Assembly (NCBI GenBank): GCA_017860615.1
Contig: JAGDMU010000007.1
Coordinates: forward strand, 132,534-196,533
From: Pseudomonadota bacterium
Lineage (GTDB): Bacteria > Campylobacterota > Campylobacteria > Campylobacterales > Sulfurospirillaceae
Direction: 5' to 3'
Length of the DNA: 64,000 bases
Part shown: positions 1-8,242 of the stretch, piece after piece
Layout: each line of letters begins with the position of its first letter
Position numbering within the stretch: the stretch's first letter is position 1
Translations under genes and position numbers: made by a program
The notes under the pieces: generated by a model
Told to the model about the DNA's origin: nothing
The model's input: the letters and a program-made list of their open reading frames with translations, nothing else
The model's database searches: none

Positions 1-62
1 GAGGGGAAGGCATCAAAGAGATTAGAGATTACGAAGCCGTTGTATGTGAGGCAAAACTATGA
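1..62 (+). CDS. C-terminal end of an unidentified upstream gene (partial)
   Basis: Reading frame 3 gives a short tail ending EAVVCEAKL and stopping at 60-62. The stop overlaps the next ATG in an ATGA arrangement, typical of translationally coupled genes. By comparison with the Wolinella methionine cluster it could be a ThiF/MoeB-like or sulfur-carrier gene, but 19 residues are too few to identify it. Confidence 0.55.
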   Translation, partial: GEGIKEIRDYEAVVCEAKL

Positions 63-454
63 TAAAAATGCCCCAAAGCGTGTACGATGAAATCGTCGCA
101 CACGCCTTAAAAGATACACCCATTGAAGCGTGTGGTTATCTTGCTGGGATCAATGGCGAAGTGAAGTATGCCATCCCTATGAAAAATACGGATGCAAGCA
201 ATGAGCACTTCAGCTTTGATCCGCAAGAGCAGTTTGATGCGTTTAAAAAGACGCAAAAAGAGGGGTTGAGACTTATTTCTGTTTATCACTCTCACCCAGA
301 AACACCTGCTCGTCCGAGCGAAGAGGACATTCGTTTAGCGTATGACCCCAATGTGAGTTATGTTATTGTTTCATTAGCAGGAGAAACGCCTGATATGAAG
401 TCATTTATTATTAAAAATAAAACGGTTGAAAAAGAAGAAATTGAAATTATTTAA
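59..454 (+). CDS. JAMM/MPN (M67 family) metalloprotease, HcyD/Mec-like
   Basis: Zinc peptidase of the JAB1/MPN family, 131 residues. The metal motif is visible: an early Glu in EACGYLAG, then HSHP about 50 residues later, followed by the S-x-x-D of PSEED. In bacteria, small members act on sulfur-carrier proteins, for example Mec of Mycobacterium and HcyD of Wolinella succinogenes, which trims a ThiS-like carrier to expose its Gly-Gly end for thiocarboxylate formation. Sulfite reductase, siroheme synthase and MetY follow, which fits protein-thiocarboxylate-dependent homocysteine synthesis. The start at 59 overlaps the upstream stop and has a GAGG-type ribosome site. The family is clear; the HcyD role is inferred from context. 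Confidence 0.85.
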   Translation: MIKMPQSVYDEIVAHALKDTPIEACGYLAGINGEVKYAIPMKNTDASNEHFSFDPQEQFDAFKKTQKEGLRLISVYHSHPETPARPSEEDIRLAYDPNVSYVIVSLAGETPDMKSFIIKNKTVEKEEIEII

Positions 455-467
455 AGTCCTGAAGAAG

Positions 468-580
468 GCAGCTTCAAAATAAATCCTCTTGCAACACGGT
501 TGAGACACGATGGGAGCCCGAAACGCTCCGCTTATTCGTCCCATCGGCTCAAAGTGTTTTATTCGGATTTTTTCTACGCG
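468..580 (+). repeat. Structured imperfect-palindromic intergenic element, copy A
   Basis: This 113-base stretch fills most of the gap between the JAMM protease and sulfite reductase. Its centre folds as GATGGGA (509-515) with TCCCATC (539-545), flanked by TTGAG (500-504) with CTCAA (548-552), then AACAC with GTGTT, then AAATC with GATTT, and it ends near a run of six T. A second copy lies in reverse orientation at 4198-4313 with roughly four fifths identity. One base pair changes on both sides between copies, as expected of a conserved folded structure. It could be a MITE-like or REP-like repeat, a terminator or a small RNA. Confidence 0.8.
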
Positions 581-626
581 CCCTCTTCATCAAAACGTTT
601 ACCTGTAACAACAAGGAGTTACGATT

Positions 627-2912
627 ATGAGCAGATATGAAATCCCCCAAATGGTCTATGATGACCTTGAAACATTTAAAAAAAACCATGCCGATTTTTT
701 AGCGGGAACTTTAGATGAGCTTACCTTTAAAACGATGCGTGTTCCTTTTGGTGTGTATGAACAACGCGAAGCCAACACCTTTATGGTGCGCATCAAACTC
801 GCTGGTGGTATTGTCACCCCAAAACAGCTTTTAACATTGGCTGATTTAGCGCAGAAGTACGCGCATGAAGCGATTCATATCACCACGCGCGGTGGCGCAC
901 AGCTTCACTATGTCAAAATTGAAGACATCATCGACATTATCACAACCTTGCACAGCATCGACCTTAGTGGTCGTGGTGGTGGTGGCAATACTGTCCGTAA
1001 CGTCATGGCTGACCCACTGGCTGGCACAGCACAAGATGAAGTGTTTGATGTTTCCCCCTATGCCCTAGCCATCACCTCTAAAATGTTAGAGCAAAAAGAC
1101 TCATTTGCGCTGCCTCGCAAATTCAAAATTACCTTTAGTGGCTCAGAAGCCGATCGTGGTTATGCAACCATTCACGATGTGGGCTTTATCGCTAAGATTC
1201 AAGATGGCGTTAAAGGCTTTAAACTCTTTACCGCTGGTGGTATGGGTGCGAAGTCTCGTTTGGGAACCTTGTTGCGTGACTTTGTACCAGACACCGAAGT
1301 CTTTTTATACTCACAAGCCATCAAACAAGTGTTCGATAAATACGGCAACCGTAAAAACAAACATGCCGCACGCCTTCGTTTCTTGTTTGAAGATTTAGGT
1401 CTGGAAGAGTTTAACAAACTCCTTGAGGTTGAGCTTGAAGCGGTCAAAGCCAAAGGTGACTGGGAGATGCCAATCACTGAGATTGAAAGAGCACAAGGCG
1501 ACACAACACATGAACCTTTTACTGTTCCAGAGAACATAAAAAAATGGTGGAACCGTTATGTATACGCCCAAAAACAAGAGGGTCTTTACGGATGTAAAGT
1601 GCCTGTACATTTAGGTGACATTCATTTTGAAAACGCTCGCGCTCTTGCCAATGCCCTACTTCCATATGGAGAAGATGTCATTCGCTTTACAGGTGATCAA
1701 AACCTTTACATCAGAAACCTAACAGCACCTCAAATGGCAAGTTTACACGACATCTTGCAAAAATTTTCTGTGGAAGTCTCTAAACCAACGCTCTTTGGTG
1801 ACATGGTTGCGTGTACAGGTGCGGCAACATGTCAGCTCGGCATCGCGCGTCCTCGTGGGGCAGTCGATGCGATTCAAAAACGTCTCAATAAACTCATCGA
1901 TGAACGTGACTATGACGCCCTTCAAGGCTTTAAAATCCATTTATCGGGTTGTCCAAACAGTTGTGGTAAACACCTCATCGGCGACCTTGGTTTCTTTGGA
2001 AAAGTCCAACGCAATGAGGGCTACTCTTACCCAGCTTACAACGTGGTAGCAGGCTCACGCACATCAGGTGATGGCAGTGTTTATGCCCAAAAAGCGGGCG
2101 ATGTTGCAGCCTTCCATGTACCTGCTTTTGTTGAAGAAGTGCTCGATACGTGGCTCAAACACGTCAAAGCGTACAAAAGTTTTGCAGACTGGATCGATGA
2201 TTGTGGACTTGCTATCGTCACCGAAATCAGCAAAAAATACGTCGATATCCCATCGTTCAAAGAGGACAAAAACCCTTACTTTGACTACGATGCGGTAGAA
2301 CTCTTTTCGTTAAAAGGAAGAGGAACAGGTGAGTGTAGTGCAGGTATGTACGACCTCATCGAAGCCGATAAAAAAGCCCTCAAAGAGGCACTTGAGAAAG
2401 AAGAGAAAGATTATGAGCTTATCCGTTTACTCTCTGCTCGTATGCTTTTGGTCACACGTGGCGAAGATGCACGCGATAAAGTAGGCGTTCTAAAAGCCTT
2501 TAAACAGCACTTCATCGACACAACGCTCCTCAATGCTTACTTTGGCACGATGTTAGAGGGTGATGCGGATGAAAAATCGATTGAACTGGCTGAAGAGGTC
2601 ATCAAACTCTATGAGAGTATGGATCACACCCTTAAATTTGCCAAAGAAAAAGAGTTAGCGGCTGCTGCAAATGCTGTGCATGAAGAAAAAGCGGTTCATT
2701 TTAAAGACCTAAGCGGTGTTGCGTGTCCTATGAACTTTGTTAAAACCAAAATGGAACTCTCAAAAATTGGAAGTGGCGAAGTTTTGGAAATTTTACTCGA
2801 TGATGGTGCACCCATCGATAACGTACCAAAATCCGTTGCGGGTGAAGGTCATAAAGTCGAAGCAACCACCAAAGAGGGCAATGGCTGGCGTGTAAGGATC
2901 GTGAAAAAATGA
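627..2912 (+). CDS. Siroheme/[4Fe-4S] sulfite (or nitrite) reductase with C-terminal TusA-like domain
   Basis: NirA/CysI-type hemoprotein of 761 residues that should reduce sulfite to sulfide by six electrons in the cytoplasm. The two ferredoxin-like halves are visible, with a basic, glycine-rich substrate segment (STTRGGAQ-like ITTRGGAQL) near residue 90. The cluster-siroheme motif is ACTGAATC followed by GCPNSCGKH, giving C-x5-C and C-x3-C. The last 70 residues (about 690-761) look like a TusA/SirA domain with DLSGVACPMNFVK, which carries the conserved Cys-Pro but not the second Pro. A nitrite reductase would look similar; the following siroheme synthase and MetY favour sulfite. The ribosome site is AAGGAG. 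The downstream cysG-like gene overlaps by 4 nt. Confidence 0.9.
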   Translation: MSRYEIPQMVYDDLETFKKNHADFLAGTLDELTFKTMRVPFGVYEQREANTFMVRIKLAGGIVTPKQLLTLADLAQKYAHEAIHITTRGGAQLHYVKIEDIIDIITTLHSIDLSGRGGGGNTVRNVMADPLAGTAQDEVFDVSPYALAITSKMLEQKDSFALPRKFKITFSGSEADRGYATIHDVGFIAKIQDGVKGFKLFTAGGMGAKSRLGTLLRDFVPDTEVFLYSQAIKQVFDKYGNRKNKHAARLRFLFEDLGLEEFNKLLEVELEAVKAKGDWEMPITEIERAQGDTTHEPFTVPENIKKWWNRYVYAQKQEGLYGCKVPVHLGDIHFENARALANALLPYGEDVIRFTGDQNLYIRNLTAPQMASLHDILQKFSVEVSKPTLFGDMVACTGAATCQLGIARPRGAVDAIQKRLNKLIDERDYDALQGFKIHLSGCPNSCGKHLIGDLGFFGKVQRNEGYSYPAYNVVAGSRTSGDGSVYAQKAGDVAAFHVPAFVEEVLDTWLKHVKAYKSFADWIDDCGLAIVTEISKKYVDIPSFKEDKNPYFDYDAVELFSLKGRGTGECSAGMYDLIEADKKALKEALEKEEKDYELIRLLSARMLLVTRGEDARDKVGVLKAFKQHFIDTTLLNAYFGTMLEGDADEKSIELAEEVIKLYESMDHTLKFAKEKELAAAANAVHEEKAVHFKDLSGVACPMNFVKTKMELSKIGSGEVLEILLDDGAPIDNVPKSVAGEGHKVEATTKEGNGWRVRIVKK

Positions 2913-4177
2913 GTACCTTAGGCATTGCACTCACGCCGAAACGCATGCTTTTGATCGGTGCTGGAAAAGTCGCCGCACAGAAAGCCAGAGTGCTTGATAG
3001 TCTTGATTTTGCGTACGAAATCGTTGCAGAATCAAGGCTTGATGCCTATTTCGAGTCAAAAGAGTTACGCCTTAAACCTTTTGAAGATGCCGATGCAAAG
3101 GGCTTTGAAGTGATTATCGATGCGACTGGGAACGAGCATGTGACCAAGCGTCTTGTAGCGCTTAAACCACTGCATCATTTCTGGCTCAATGTCGTCGATG
3201 TTCCAGAGCTCTGTGATTTTTACTTTAGCGCCCTTACCCGTCGTGGCGATATTCAAGTCGCTGTCAGCAGTGGCGGGAGTTCTCCAACACTCGCACAAGT
3301 GATCCGCGACAAAATCGAGCGCCTTTTACCGCGTGAGTTAACCTCTTTGATAGAACGCCTCAAAAATGAGCGTAAAAAACCTAATCGTGATCTTGAAAAA
3401 TTGAAAACTATCGCCAAAGAAGGTGTTGGAAAAGTGTTCCTCATCGGCTGTGGAACAGGCTACGTGGGCAATCTCACCTTAGATGCGTTAAATGCGTTTG
3501 AGCTTTTAGATGTTGCTTTGGTGGATGCTTTAGTCTCTAAAGAGATTCAAGCCCTTATTCCCGCTTCATGTAAAGTCGTCGATGTGAGCAAAAAAAAGGG
3601 ATTTCACTCTAAAACACAAGATGAGATCAACGCGCTCTTACTCGAATACGCCAAACAAGGCTTGGTTGTCGGACGCCTTAAAGGCGGTGACCCACTTCTG
3701 TTTGGTCGGTTGGGTGAAGAAAAGCAGGTTTTGGCGCAACATGGCATCGCTTTTGAAGTCATCAATGGAGTCAGTTCCGCGTTTCGCTCGTGTACGGTCT
3801 CAGGTATTGTGCCAACCATTCGCGACATTTCTAAAGGGGTGAGCATCGTCTCTGCACACCTGAGAGAAACGCTGTTTAACGATGAATGGATACCGCTCAT
3901 TCGTCAGCCTTTGCACACCGTTATCGTGTTAATGGCACACAGTTTTGCGAAAAAGATCGAAGATGCCATAGCCAAAGCAGACATCGATCCTGATCTTCCT
4001 GCTGCGTTTGTCTCGAAGATTGACCTACCAGATCAGATCACCATAGTGGGAACTGTGAGAAAATTGGATAAAATGGCAACATTATGTGCCACACCTGCCG
4101 TGCTCATCATCGGTGAGTGTGTCGCAAAAGAGAACATAGTACCAGCCGAGAATAGCGGCAAAATCATTTACATATAA
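2909..4177 (+). CDS. cysG: Siroheme synthase, fused precorrin-2 dehydrogenase/ferrochelatase and uroporphyrinogen III methyltransferase
   Basis: Makes siroheme, the cofactor of the reductase encoded just upstream. The N-terminal part (about 1-150) is the Met8/CysG dehydrogenase-chelatase fold with a nucleotide motif LLIGAGKVAAQKA and SSGGSSP. The C-terminal part (about 170-415) is a SUMT methyltransferase with GCGTG and GRLKGGDPLLFGR. At 422 residues it is somewhat shorter than the enterobacterial CysG of about 457. Its ATG overlaps the reductase stop (ATGA), so the two proteins are probably made together. Confidence 0.9.
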   Translation: MSTLGIALTPKRMLLIGAGKVAAQKARVLDSLDFAYEIVAESRLDAYFESKELRLKPFEDADAKGFEVIIDATGNEHVTKRLVALKPLHHFWLNVVDVPELCDFYFSALTRRGDIQVAVSSGGSSPTLAQVIRDKIERLLPRELTSLIERLKNERKKPNRDLEKLKTIAKEGVGKVFLIGCGTGYVGNLTLDALNAFELLDVALVDALVSKEIQALIPASCKVVDVSKKKGFHSKTQDEINALLLEYAKQGLVVGRLKGGDPLLFGRLGEEKQVLAQHGIAFEVINGVSSAFRSCTVSGIVPTIRDISKGVSIVSAHLRETLFNDEWIPLIRQPLHTVIVLMAHSFAKKIEDAIAKADIDPDLPAAFVSKIDLPDQITIVGTVRKLDKMATLCATPAVLIIGECVAKENIVPAENSGKIIYI

Positions 4178-4197
4178 AAAAGTAAATCAGCTTAAAC

Positions 4198-4313
4198 CGC
4201 GTAGAAAAAATCTGCACGAAACACTTTAAGCCGATGGGACAAAAAAGCGTGAGCGTTTTGGGGCTCCCATCGTGTCTTAACCGTGTTGAGAAAAGATTTA
4301 TTTCGGAAGCTGG
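4198..4313 (-). repeat. Structured imperfect-palindromic intergenic element, copy B (inverted)
   Basis: Reverse-complement copy of the element at 468-580, filling the gap between cysG and metY. The GATGGGA/TCCCATC core is unchanged. The adjoining pair TTGAG/CTCAA of copy A is TTAAG/CTTAA here (4226-4230 with 4276-4280), a matched change on both arms. Outer AACAC/GTGTT and AAATC/GATTT pairs are kept. The copies face each other across 3.6 kb holding exactly the sulfite reductase and siroheme synthase genes. Confidence 0.8.
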
Positions 4314-4341
4314 TTTATAAAAAGTTAAAGAAGGATATTTT

Positions 4342-5586
4342 ATGGGATTTACCACCAAAGCATTGCATACACAACCTTTAGCAAAAGATGCCCATGGCGC
4401 AATGCGCTTCCCCATCTACCAAAATTCTGCTTTTGAATTTGAAAAAGCAGAAGACTTGGAAGCGGTGTTTAAAGGCTTCAAATACGGTCATGTTGAACAC
4501 AAAATCAGAACCGTCAGTGGAGCGCTGGGTGTTCTAGCCACCGCAACAGGCATGGCTGCCATCTCAAACATGCTGTTTGCATTGCTTAAAAGTGGCGATA
4601 ATATCATCACAACCAAGTACCTCTTTGGCAATACCCTCTCTCTCTTCCAAACGCTTTTGAGTGATTTTGGTGTCGAGGTACGCTATGTTGATTTGAACAA
4701 TTTGGATGAAATCAAAGCGAATATTGACGCTAAAACACGCCTTCTTTTTTGTGAAAGCATCAGCAATCCGCATCTGATCGTGCCTGATTTTACCGCCATC
4801 AAAAGCCTTTTAGCAGAGAACAATGTTCCGCTCATCGTCGATACCACAGCAACGCCTTGGAATCTCTTTGATGCGAAAAAACACGGCGTGGATGTTGAGA
4901 TCGTCTCCGCTACCAAATACATCTCAGGCGGCGGACACGTACTAGGTGGTCTTATCGTCGATAATGGAACGTATAACTGGGGTAACCATGCAACGCTTGC
5001 ACCTTACACCCGCAAATTTGGGCCTAATGCGCTCATCTTACGCCTTCGCAAAGAGACCTACCGCAACCTTGGCGCAACACTCTCGCCTCAAAGTGCGTAC
5101 TTACTCTCCTTAGGTCTTGAAACGATGGATTTGCGTGTCAAACGAAGCTGTGATAATGCCCTAGCTGTGACAAAACATCTTCAAACCAAACCTGAAATCA
5201 TCAACGTTTCTTACCCCTTTTTAGAAGACTCGACTTCGTATGAAAATGCGAAAAAACACTTTAGCGCGGGTGGCGGCATCGTCAGTTTTAGCTTTGGAGA
5301 CAAAGCCAGCGCTTACGCCTTTTTAAATCGCCTAAACATCATCAAACGAGGCACCAACGTTCAAGACAATAAATCGCTTATCATCGCAACCTACCACACG
5401 ATTTACGCGGAGTATTCGACGGAGCAAAAAGTGAGTTTTGGACTAACCGAGGGGATGATACGCCTTTCTGTAGGTATCGAGGATTTAGAAGACTTGATTG
5501 CCGACATTGACCAAGCCCTAGCGCATGAAGAGCCTTTGGTGATGAACGAAACAAGTCCAGAACAAACATATACCTTTGATGTATAA
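4342..5586 (+). CDS. metY: O-acetylhomoserine sulfhydrylase (MetY type, PLP enzyme)
   Basis: Cys/Met metabolism PLP enzyme of 414 residues that adds sulfide, or protein-bound thiocarboxylate sulfur in the Wolinella system, to O-acetylhomoserine to make homocysteine. The PLP lysine is Lys192 in SATKYISGGG, and the glycine-rich ATGMAAISNML segment lies near residue 70. Small OAH sulfhydrylases and cystathionine synthases share the fold; the sulfite reductase and JAMM protease upstream support the MetY assignment. AAAGAAGGA precedes the ATG. The end is followed by a small stem-loop at 5594-5608. Confidence 0.85.
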   Translation: MGFTTKALHTQPLAKDAHGAMRFPIYQNSAFEFEKAEDLEAVFKGFKYGHVEHKIRTVSGALGVLATATGMAAISNMLFALLKSGDNIITTKYLFGNTLSLFQTLLSDFGVEVRYVDLNNLDEIKANIDAKTRLLFCESISNPHLIVPDFTAIKSLLAENNVPLIVDTTATPWNLFDAKKHGVDVEIVSATKYISGGGHVLGGLIVDNGTYNWGNHATLAPYTRKFGPNALILRLRKETYRNLGATLSPQSAYLLSLGLETMDLRVKRSCDNALAVTKHLQTKPEIINVSYPFLEDSTSYENAKKHFSAGGGIVSFSFGDKASAYAFLNRLNIIKRGTNVQDNKSLIIATYHTIYAEYSTEQKVSFGLTEGMIRLSVGIEDLEDLIADIDQALAHEEPLVMNETSPEQTYTFDV

Positions 5587-5593
5587 AAATGGT

Positions 5594-5608
5594 GCCCAAT
5601 TTTTGGGC
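5594..5608 (+). terminator. Small stem-loop after metY
   Basis: GCCCAATTTTTGGGC forms a 6-bp stem with a 3-base loop just after the metY stop. No T-run follows, so it may be a weak terminator or a message-stabilising hairpin. Confidence 0.35.
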
Positions 5609-5670
5609 TAACACGAAACGTAAAGACTTTTACTCTTTAGACGTCGAATTGTAAATAAAAGAGAATATAA

Positions 5671-6690
5671 ATGAAAATTGCACTACTCATGAGTGGAGGG
5701 ATTGACTCAAGTTACTCCGCTTATCTGCTTAAACAAGAAGGTCATGAGGTTGTGGGGATTTACCTCAAACTTCATGAAGATGAGAAAAAACACGCGGTTA
5801 ACATCGCCAATATTGAAAAAGTAAGCCACCATTTGGGCATTGAAACGCATATTATCGATGCAAAAGCCCTTTTTAAAGAGCATGTGTATGACTATTTTGT
5901 GCGCTCCTATGAGCAAGGCTTAACGCCCAATCCATGCGCCTTTTGTAATCCTAGAATGAAATTTGGCTTCGCTTTTGAGAAAGCGATGGAGATGGGCTGT
6001 GAAAAAATTGCCACAGGGCATTATGCACGCATAAAAGAGGGTCACATTCAAGAAGCGTATGACATGAGTAAAGATCAAAGCTACTTCCTTTTTGGTCTTA
6101 AAAAAGAGGTGATTGAAAAGATTCTTTTCCCACTCGGTGGCATGAAAAAAGAGGATATTAAACCTATTGCCCTTGAAAAATTGCCTTGGCTTGGAACCTT
6201 AGAGACCTACAAAGAGTCGCAAGAGATCTGCTTTGTCACCGACACCTACATTGAAGTGTTAAAAAAACACCTCAATGTCGATCAAAAAGGGGTCGTCAAA
6301 GATACCGATGGTAAAGTCATCGGTGAGCACAAAGGCTACATGCACTATACCATCGGCAAGCGCAAAGGCTTGACCATCAACGGTGCACATGACCCACATT
6401 TTGTCGTTGGCATTGATGCTAAAACCAATACCGTTGTCGCAGGTACCAAAGAAGAACTTTTGCAAAAACGCGTTGTGGCACAAAACTTCTCTTTACCAGC
6501 AGATTTTAAAGAGGGAACGTATGGTGTGAAAGTGCGCTATCGCAGCCCACAAGCAAAAGCACATGTAAAAATCGAGGGTGATAAAATCATCGCGGAGTTA
6601 GAAACAGGCGTTTACGGTCTTGCAAGCGGGCAAGCGCTTGTGGTCTATGCGGATGATTTAGTCCTAGGCGGCGGCTGGATCGAAACGTAA
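5671..6690 (+). CDS. mnmA: tRNA-specific 2-thiouridylase MnmA
   Basis: Adenylates and thiolates U34 of tRNA-Lys, -Glu and -Gln. The N-terminal PP-loop SGGIDSS (residues 8-14) binds ATP. The two catalytic cysteines are visible: the first in NPCAFCNP (family form NP-x-x-x-C) and the second in ESQEICFV. The C-terminal part has the beta-barrel region (KVRYR, GGGWI ending). The 339 residues compare with about 360 for the family. It may share the sulfur supply of the genes upstream but has its own leader. Confidence 0.9.
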   Translation: MKIALLMSGGIDSSYSAYLLKQEGHEVVGIYLKLHEDEKKHAVNIANIEKVSHHLGIETHIIDAKALFKEHVYDYFVRSYEQGLTPNPCAFCNPRMKFGFAFEKAMEMGCEKIATGHYARIKEGHIQEAYDMSKDQSYFLFGLKKEVIEKILFPLGGMKKEDIKPIALEKLPWLGTLETYKESQEICFVTDTYIEVLKKHLNVDQKGVVKDTDGKVIGEHKGYMHYTIGKRKGLTINGAHDPHFVVGIDAKTNTVVAGTKEELLQKRVVAQNFSLPADFKEGTYGVKVRYRSPQAKAHVKIEGDKIIAELETGVYGLASGQALVVYADDLVLGGGWIET

Positions 6691-6698
6691 GTATTTTT

Positions 6699-6724
6699 AA
6701 GAGCAGGTAAAACTGCTCTTCCCC
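6699..6724. terminator. Bidirectional terminator between mnmA and a TauE/SafE gene
   Basis: AAGAGCAG / CTGCTCTT (6699-6706 and 6713-6720) is a perfect 8-bp inverted repeat with a 6-base loop, placed between convergent genes. Confidence 0.7.
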
Positions 6725-6728
6725 TCTC

Positions 6729-7496
6729 CTATAAAAAACCTACGATCAATAAAAAAGCCACAATCCCAAGCATCCACGCCACAATAAAATGGATAAACTC
6801 AATACTCACTTTTTTCAAAAAAAACTTCCCAATCATTGTTCCCACAAAAGCACTGAGCGTTGCGATAAGAATCAACTGCCACTGCGCAAGTGCGCTTTCC
6901 CAATGCTTAGCATACAGACTTAAACGAGAGAGATCAACGATGAGAGCGATACTCACACCTGTGGCTAAAAAAACCTCTTTGGAAAGAGCATTTTGGGTTA
7001 AAAAAAGGCTACGAAAAGCCCCTTGATGACCACTCAGCCCACCAAAAAAACCACTCAACACTCCTCCTAACCAAAGTTTTTTGAAGGCTTTTGGAACGTG
7101 AAGGGTTGTGCTAGACTCAACAACTAAAAAAAGCGCTATCACCAAACCAATGATGCATTTAAGGGGTGTGATCGTAAAAGTAAAATCAAAAAGCGTATAC
7201 GTAAGTCCCCATTTCCACTCACTTAAAAGCTCTAAAAACCATGCACCCAAAAAGGCAAAGATAACCGCAGGAACGCCAAAACGAACTAAAATGGAAAAGT
7301 TGCTGTAACGCGCAAGAAGCGCACATTTAAGAAGATTGTTGGAGAAATGAACGATCGCTGTAATGGCGATGGCAATGGGAAGCGGAAAAAAGAGCGCGAT
7401 AATGGGCATAAGCAGAGTACCCAATCCAAAACCTGAAAAAAAAGTCAAAAGCGAAGCACTCAAAGCAACGCCTGCAACAAGCAGTGTCTCCATCAA
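6729..7496 (-). CDS. TauE/SafE-family sulfite exporter-like membrane protein
   Basis: Integral membrane protein of 255 residues with about eight hydrophobic segments. It carries the duplicated pattern of the TauE/SafE (TSUP) family: GFGLGTLLMPI near the N-terminus and GGLSGHQGAFRS in the second half. Family members export sulfite, sulfoacetate or other organic anions, but substrates are rarely known. The nearby sulfur genes make a sulfur anion plausible, though this gene is convergent with mnmA and not in that operon. It lies 26 nt downstream of the membrane cytochrome gene and could be co-transcribed with it. Confidence 0.75.
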   Translation of the reverse strand: MMETLLVAGVALSASLLTFFSGFGLGTLLMPIIALFFPLPIAIAITAIVHFSNNLLKCALLARYSNFSILVRFGVPAVIFAFLGAWFLELLSEWKWGLTYTLFDFTFTITPLKCIIGLVIALFLVVESSTTLHVPKAFKKLWLGGVLSGFFGGLSGHQGAFRSLFLTQNALSKEVFLATGVSIALIVDLSRLSLYAKHWESALAQWQLILIATLSAFVGTMIGKFFLKKVSIEFIHFIVAWMLGIVAFLLIVGFL

Positions 7497-7522
7497 AAAC
7501 CTTTACAATGCAAAAGAGGGAA

Positions 7523-8230
7523 TTACCCCTCTTTTTTCCAAATATTAGCCAACACCAAAACGCTCATAAGCAGTATCGAGCCTACCATTAAACCACCCAT
7601 CGCAAAGATAAGATAAACAAGTTCTGGTACAAACTTAGAAAACCACCATGAAAAAATATCTAAAAATGCCCCGCCAAAAGAGCTTAAAATGAGCACACTT
7701 CGCACACTCTCTTTATACGTAGTATAGGCGAACATTAAACTAATTAAAATTAAAAATGTCGAAATACCAAACATATGAATATGCGCTTGTTTGGACATCT
7801 TTGACCACGAATAACCCGCTTCCGTGTGTGTCATGACCTGCTCATAGGTATCAAACGGCATTGAGGGGATAGCTCGGCTCATTTTAGAAGTTTTGCTATG
7901 GCAGTTGGCACAATCATTCTGAATGATCTTCCACGCATCCTCATAGAGTTTGCCCTCTTTTTTAGAACCCTCTTTGATCCAATTGTGCACGGTGTCAATG
8001 TCTGAATCGTCTGTTACCTCTTTATACATGCTCCCCTTCATCGCGGAGACGATGGAAGGCATTGTGTATTTGTTTTGAATCTGTGAGATGGTGGGTATAT
8101 TAAGCCCTTCTTTTTGACCAGAGAGTTCAAGCCCTAACAAAATCACCGATGAAATGGTCGCCGTTATCACAAAGAGCAAAAACAGCGAAATCGCTGTTTT
8201 TGCTGGTGTGTTGAGTTGTTGAATCGACAC
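7523..8230 (-). CDS. Membrane-anchored monoheme c-type cytochrome with C-terminal membrane domain
   Basis: The 235-residue protein has a first membrane segment at about 13-33, a periplasmic region with one heme c site NDCANCH (Cys107, Cys110, His111), and three further hydrophobic segments from about 145 to the end. It should pass electrons at the periplasmic face of the membrane. The GTG start at 8230 follows AAAGGAG at 5 nt. It lies 12 nt downstream of a gene for a periplasmic heme-binding protein and is probably co-transcribed; a two-component system is divergently encoded next to them. I do not recognise a named family, and the redox partner is unknown. Confidence 0.7.
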   Translation of the reverse strand: MSIQQLNTPAKTAISLFLLFVITATISSVILLGLELSGQKEGLNIPTISQIQNKYTMPSIVSAMKGSMYKEVTDDSDIDTVHNWIKEGSKKEGKLYEDAWKIIQNDCANCHSKTSKMSRAIPSMPFDTYEQVMTHTEAGYSWSKMSKQAHIHMFGISTFLILISLMFAYTTYKESVRSVLILSSFGGAFLDIFSWWFSKFVPELVYLIFAMGGLMVGSILLMSVLVLANIWKKEG

Positions 8231-8242
8231 ACGCTCTCCTTT

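Noticed and set aside
468-580. A SAM or other known riboswitch before the sulfur genes
   Set aside because: I could not recognise a known aptamer. The sequence is a long hairpin, and its second copy lies in the opposite orientation.
627-4177. A transposon bounded by the two inverted elements
   Set aside because: There is no transposase, the enclosed genes are ordinary sulfur genes and no target duplication is visible.
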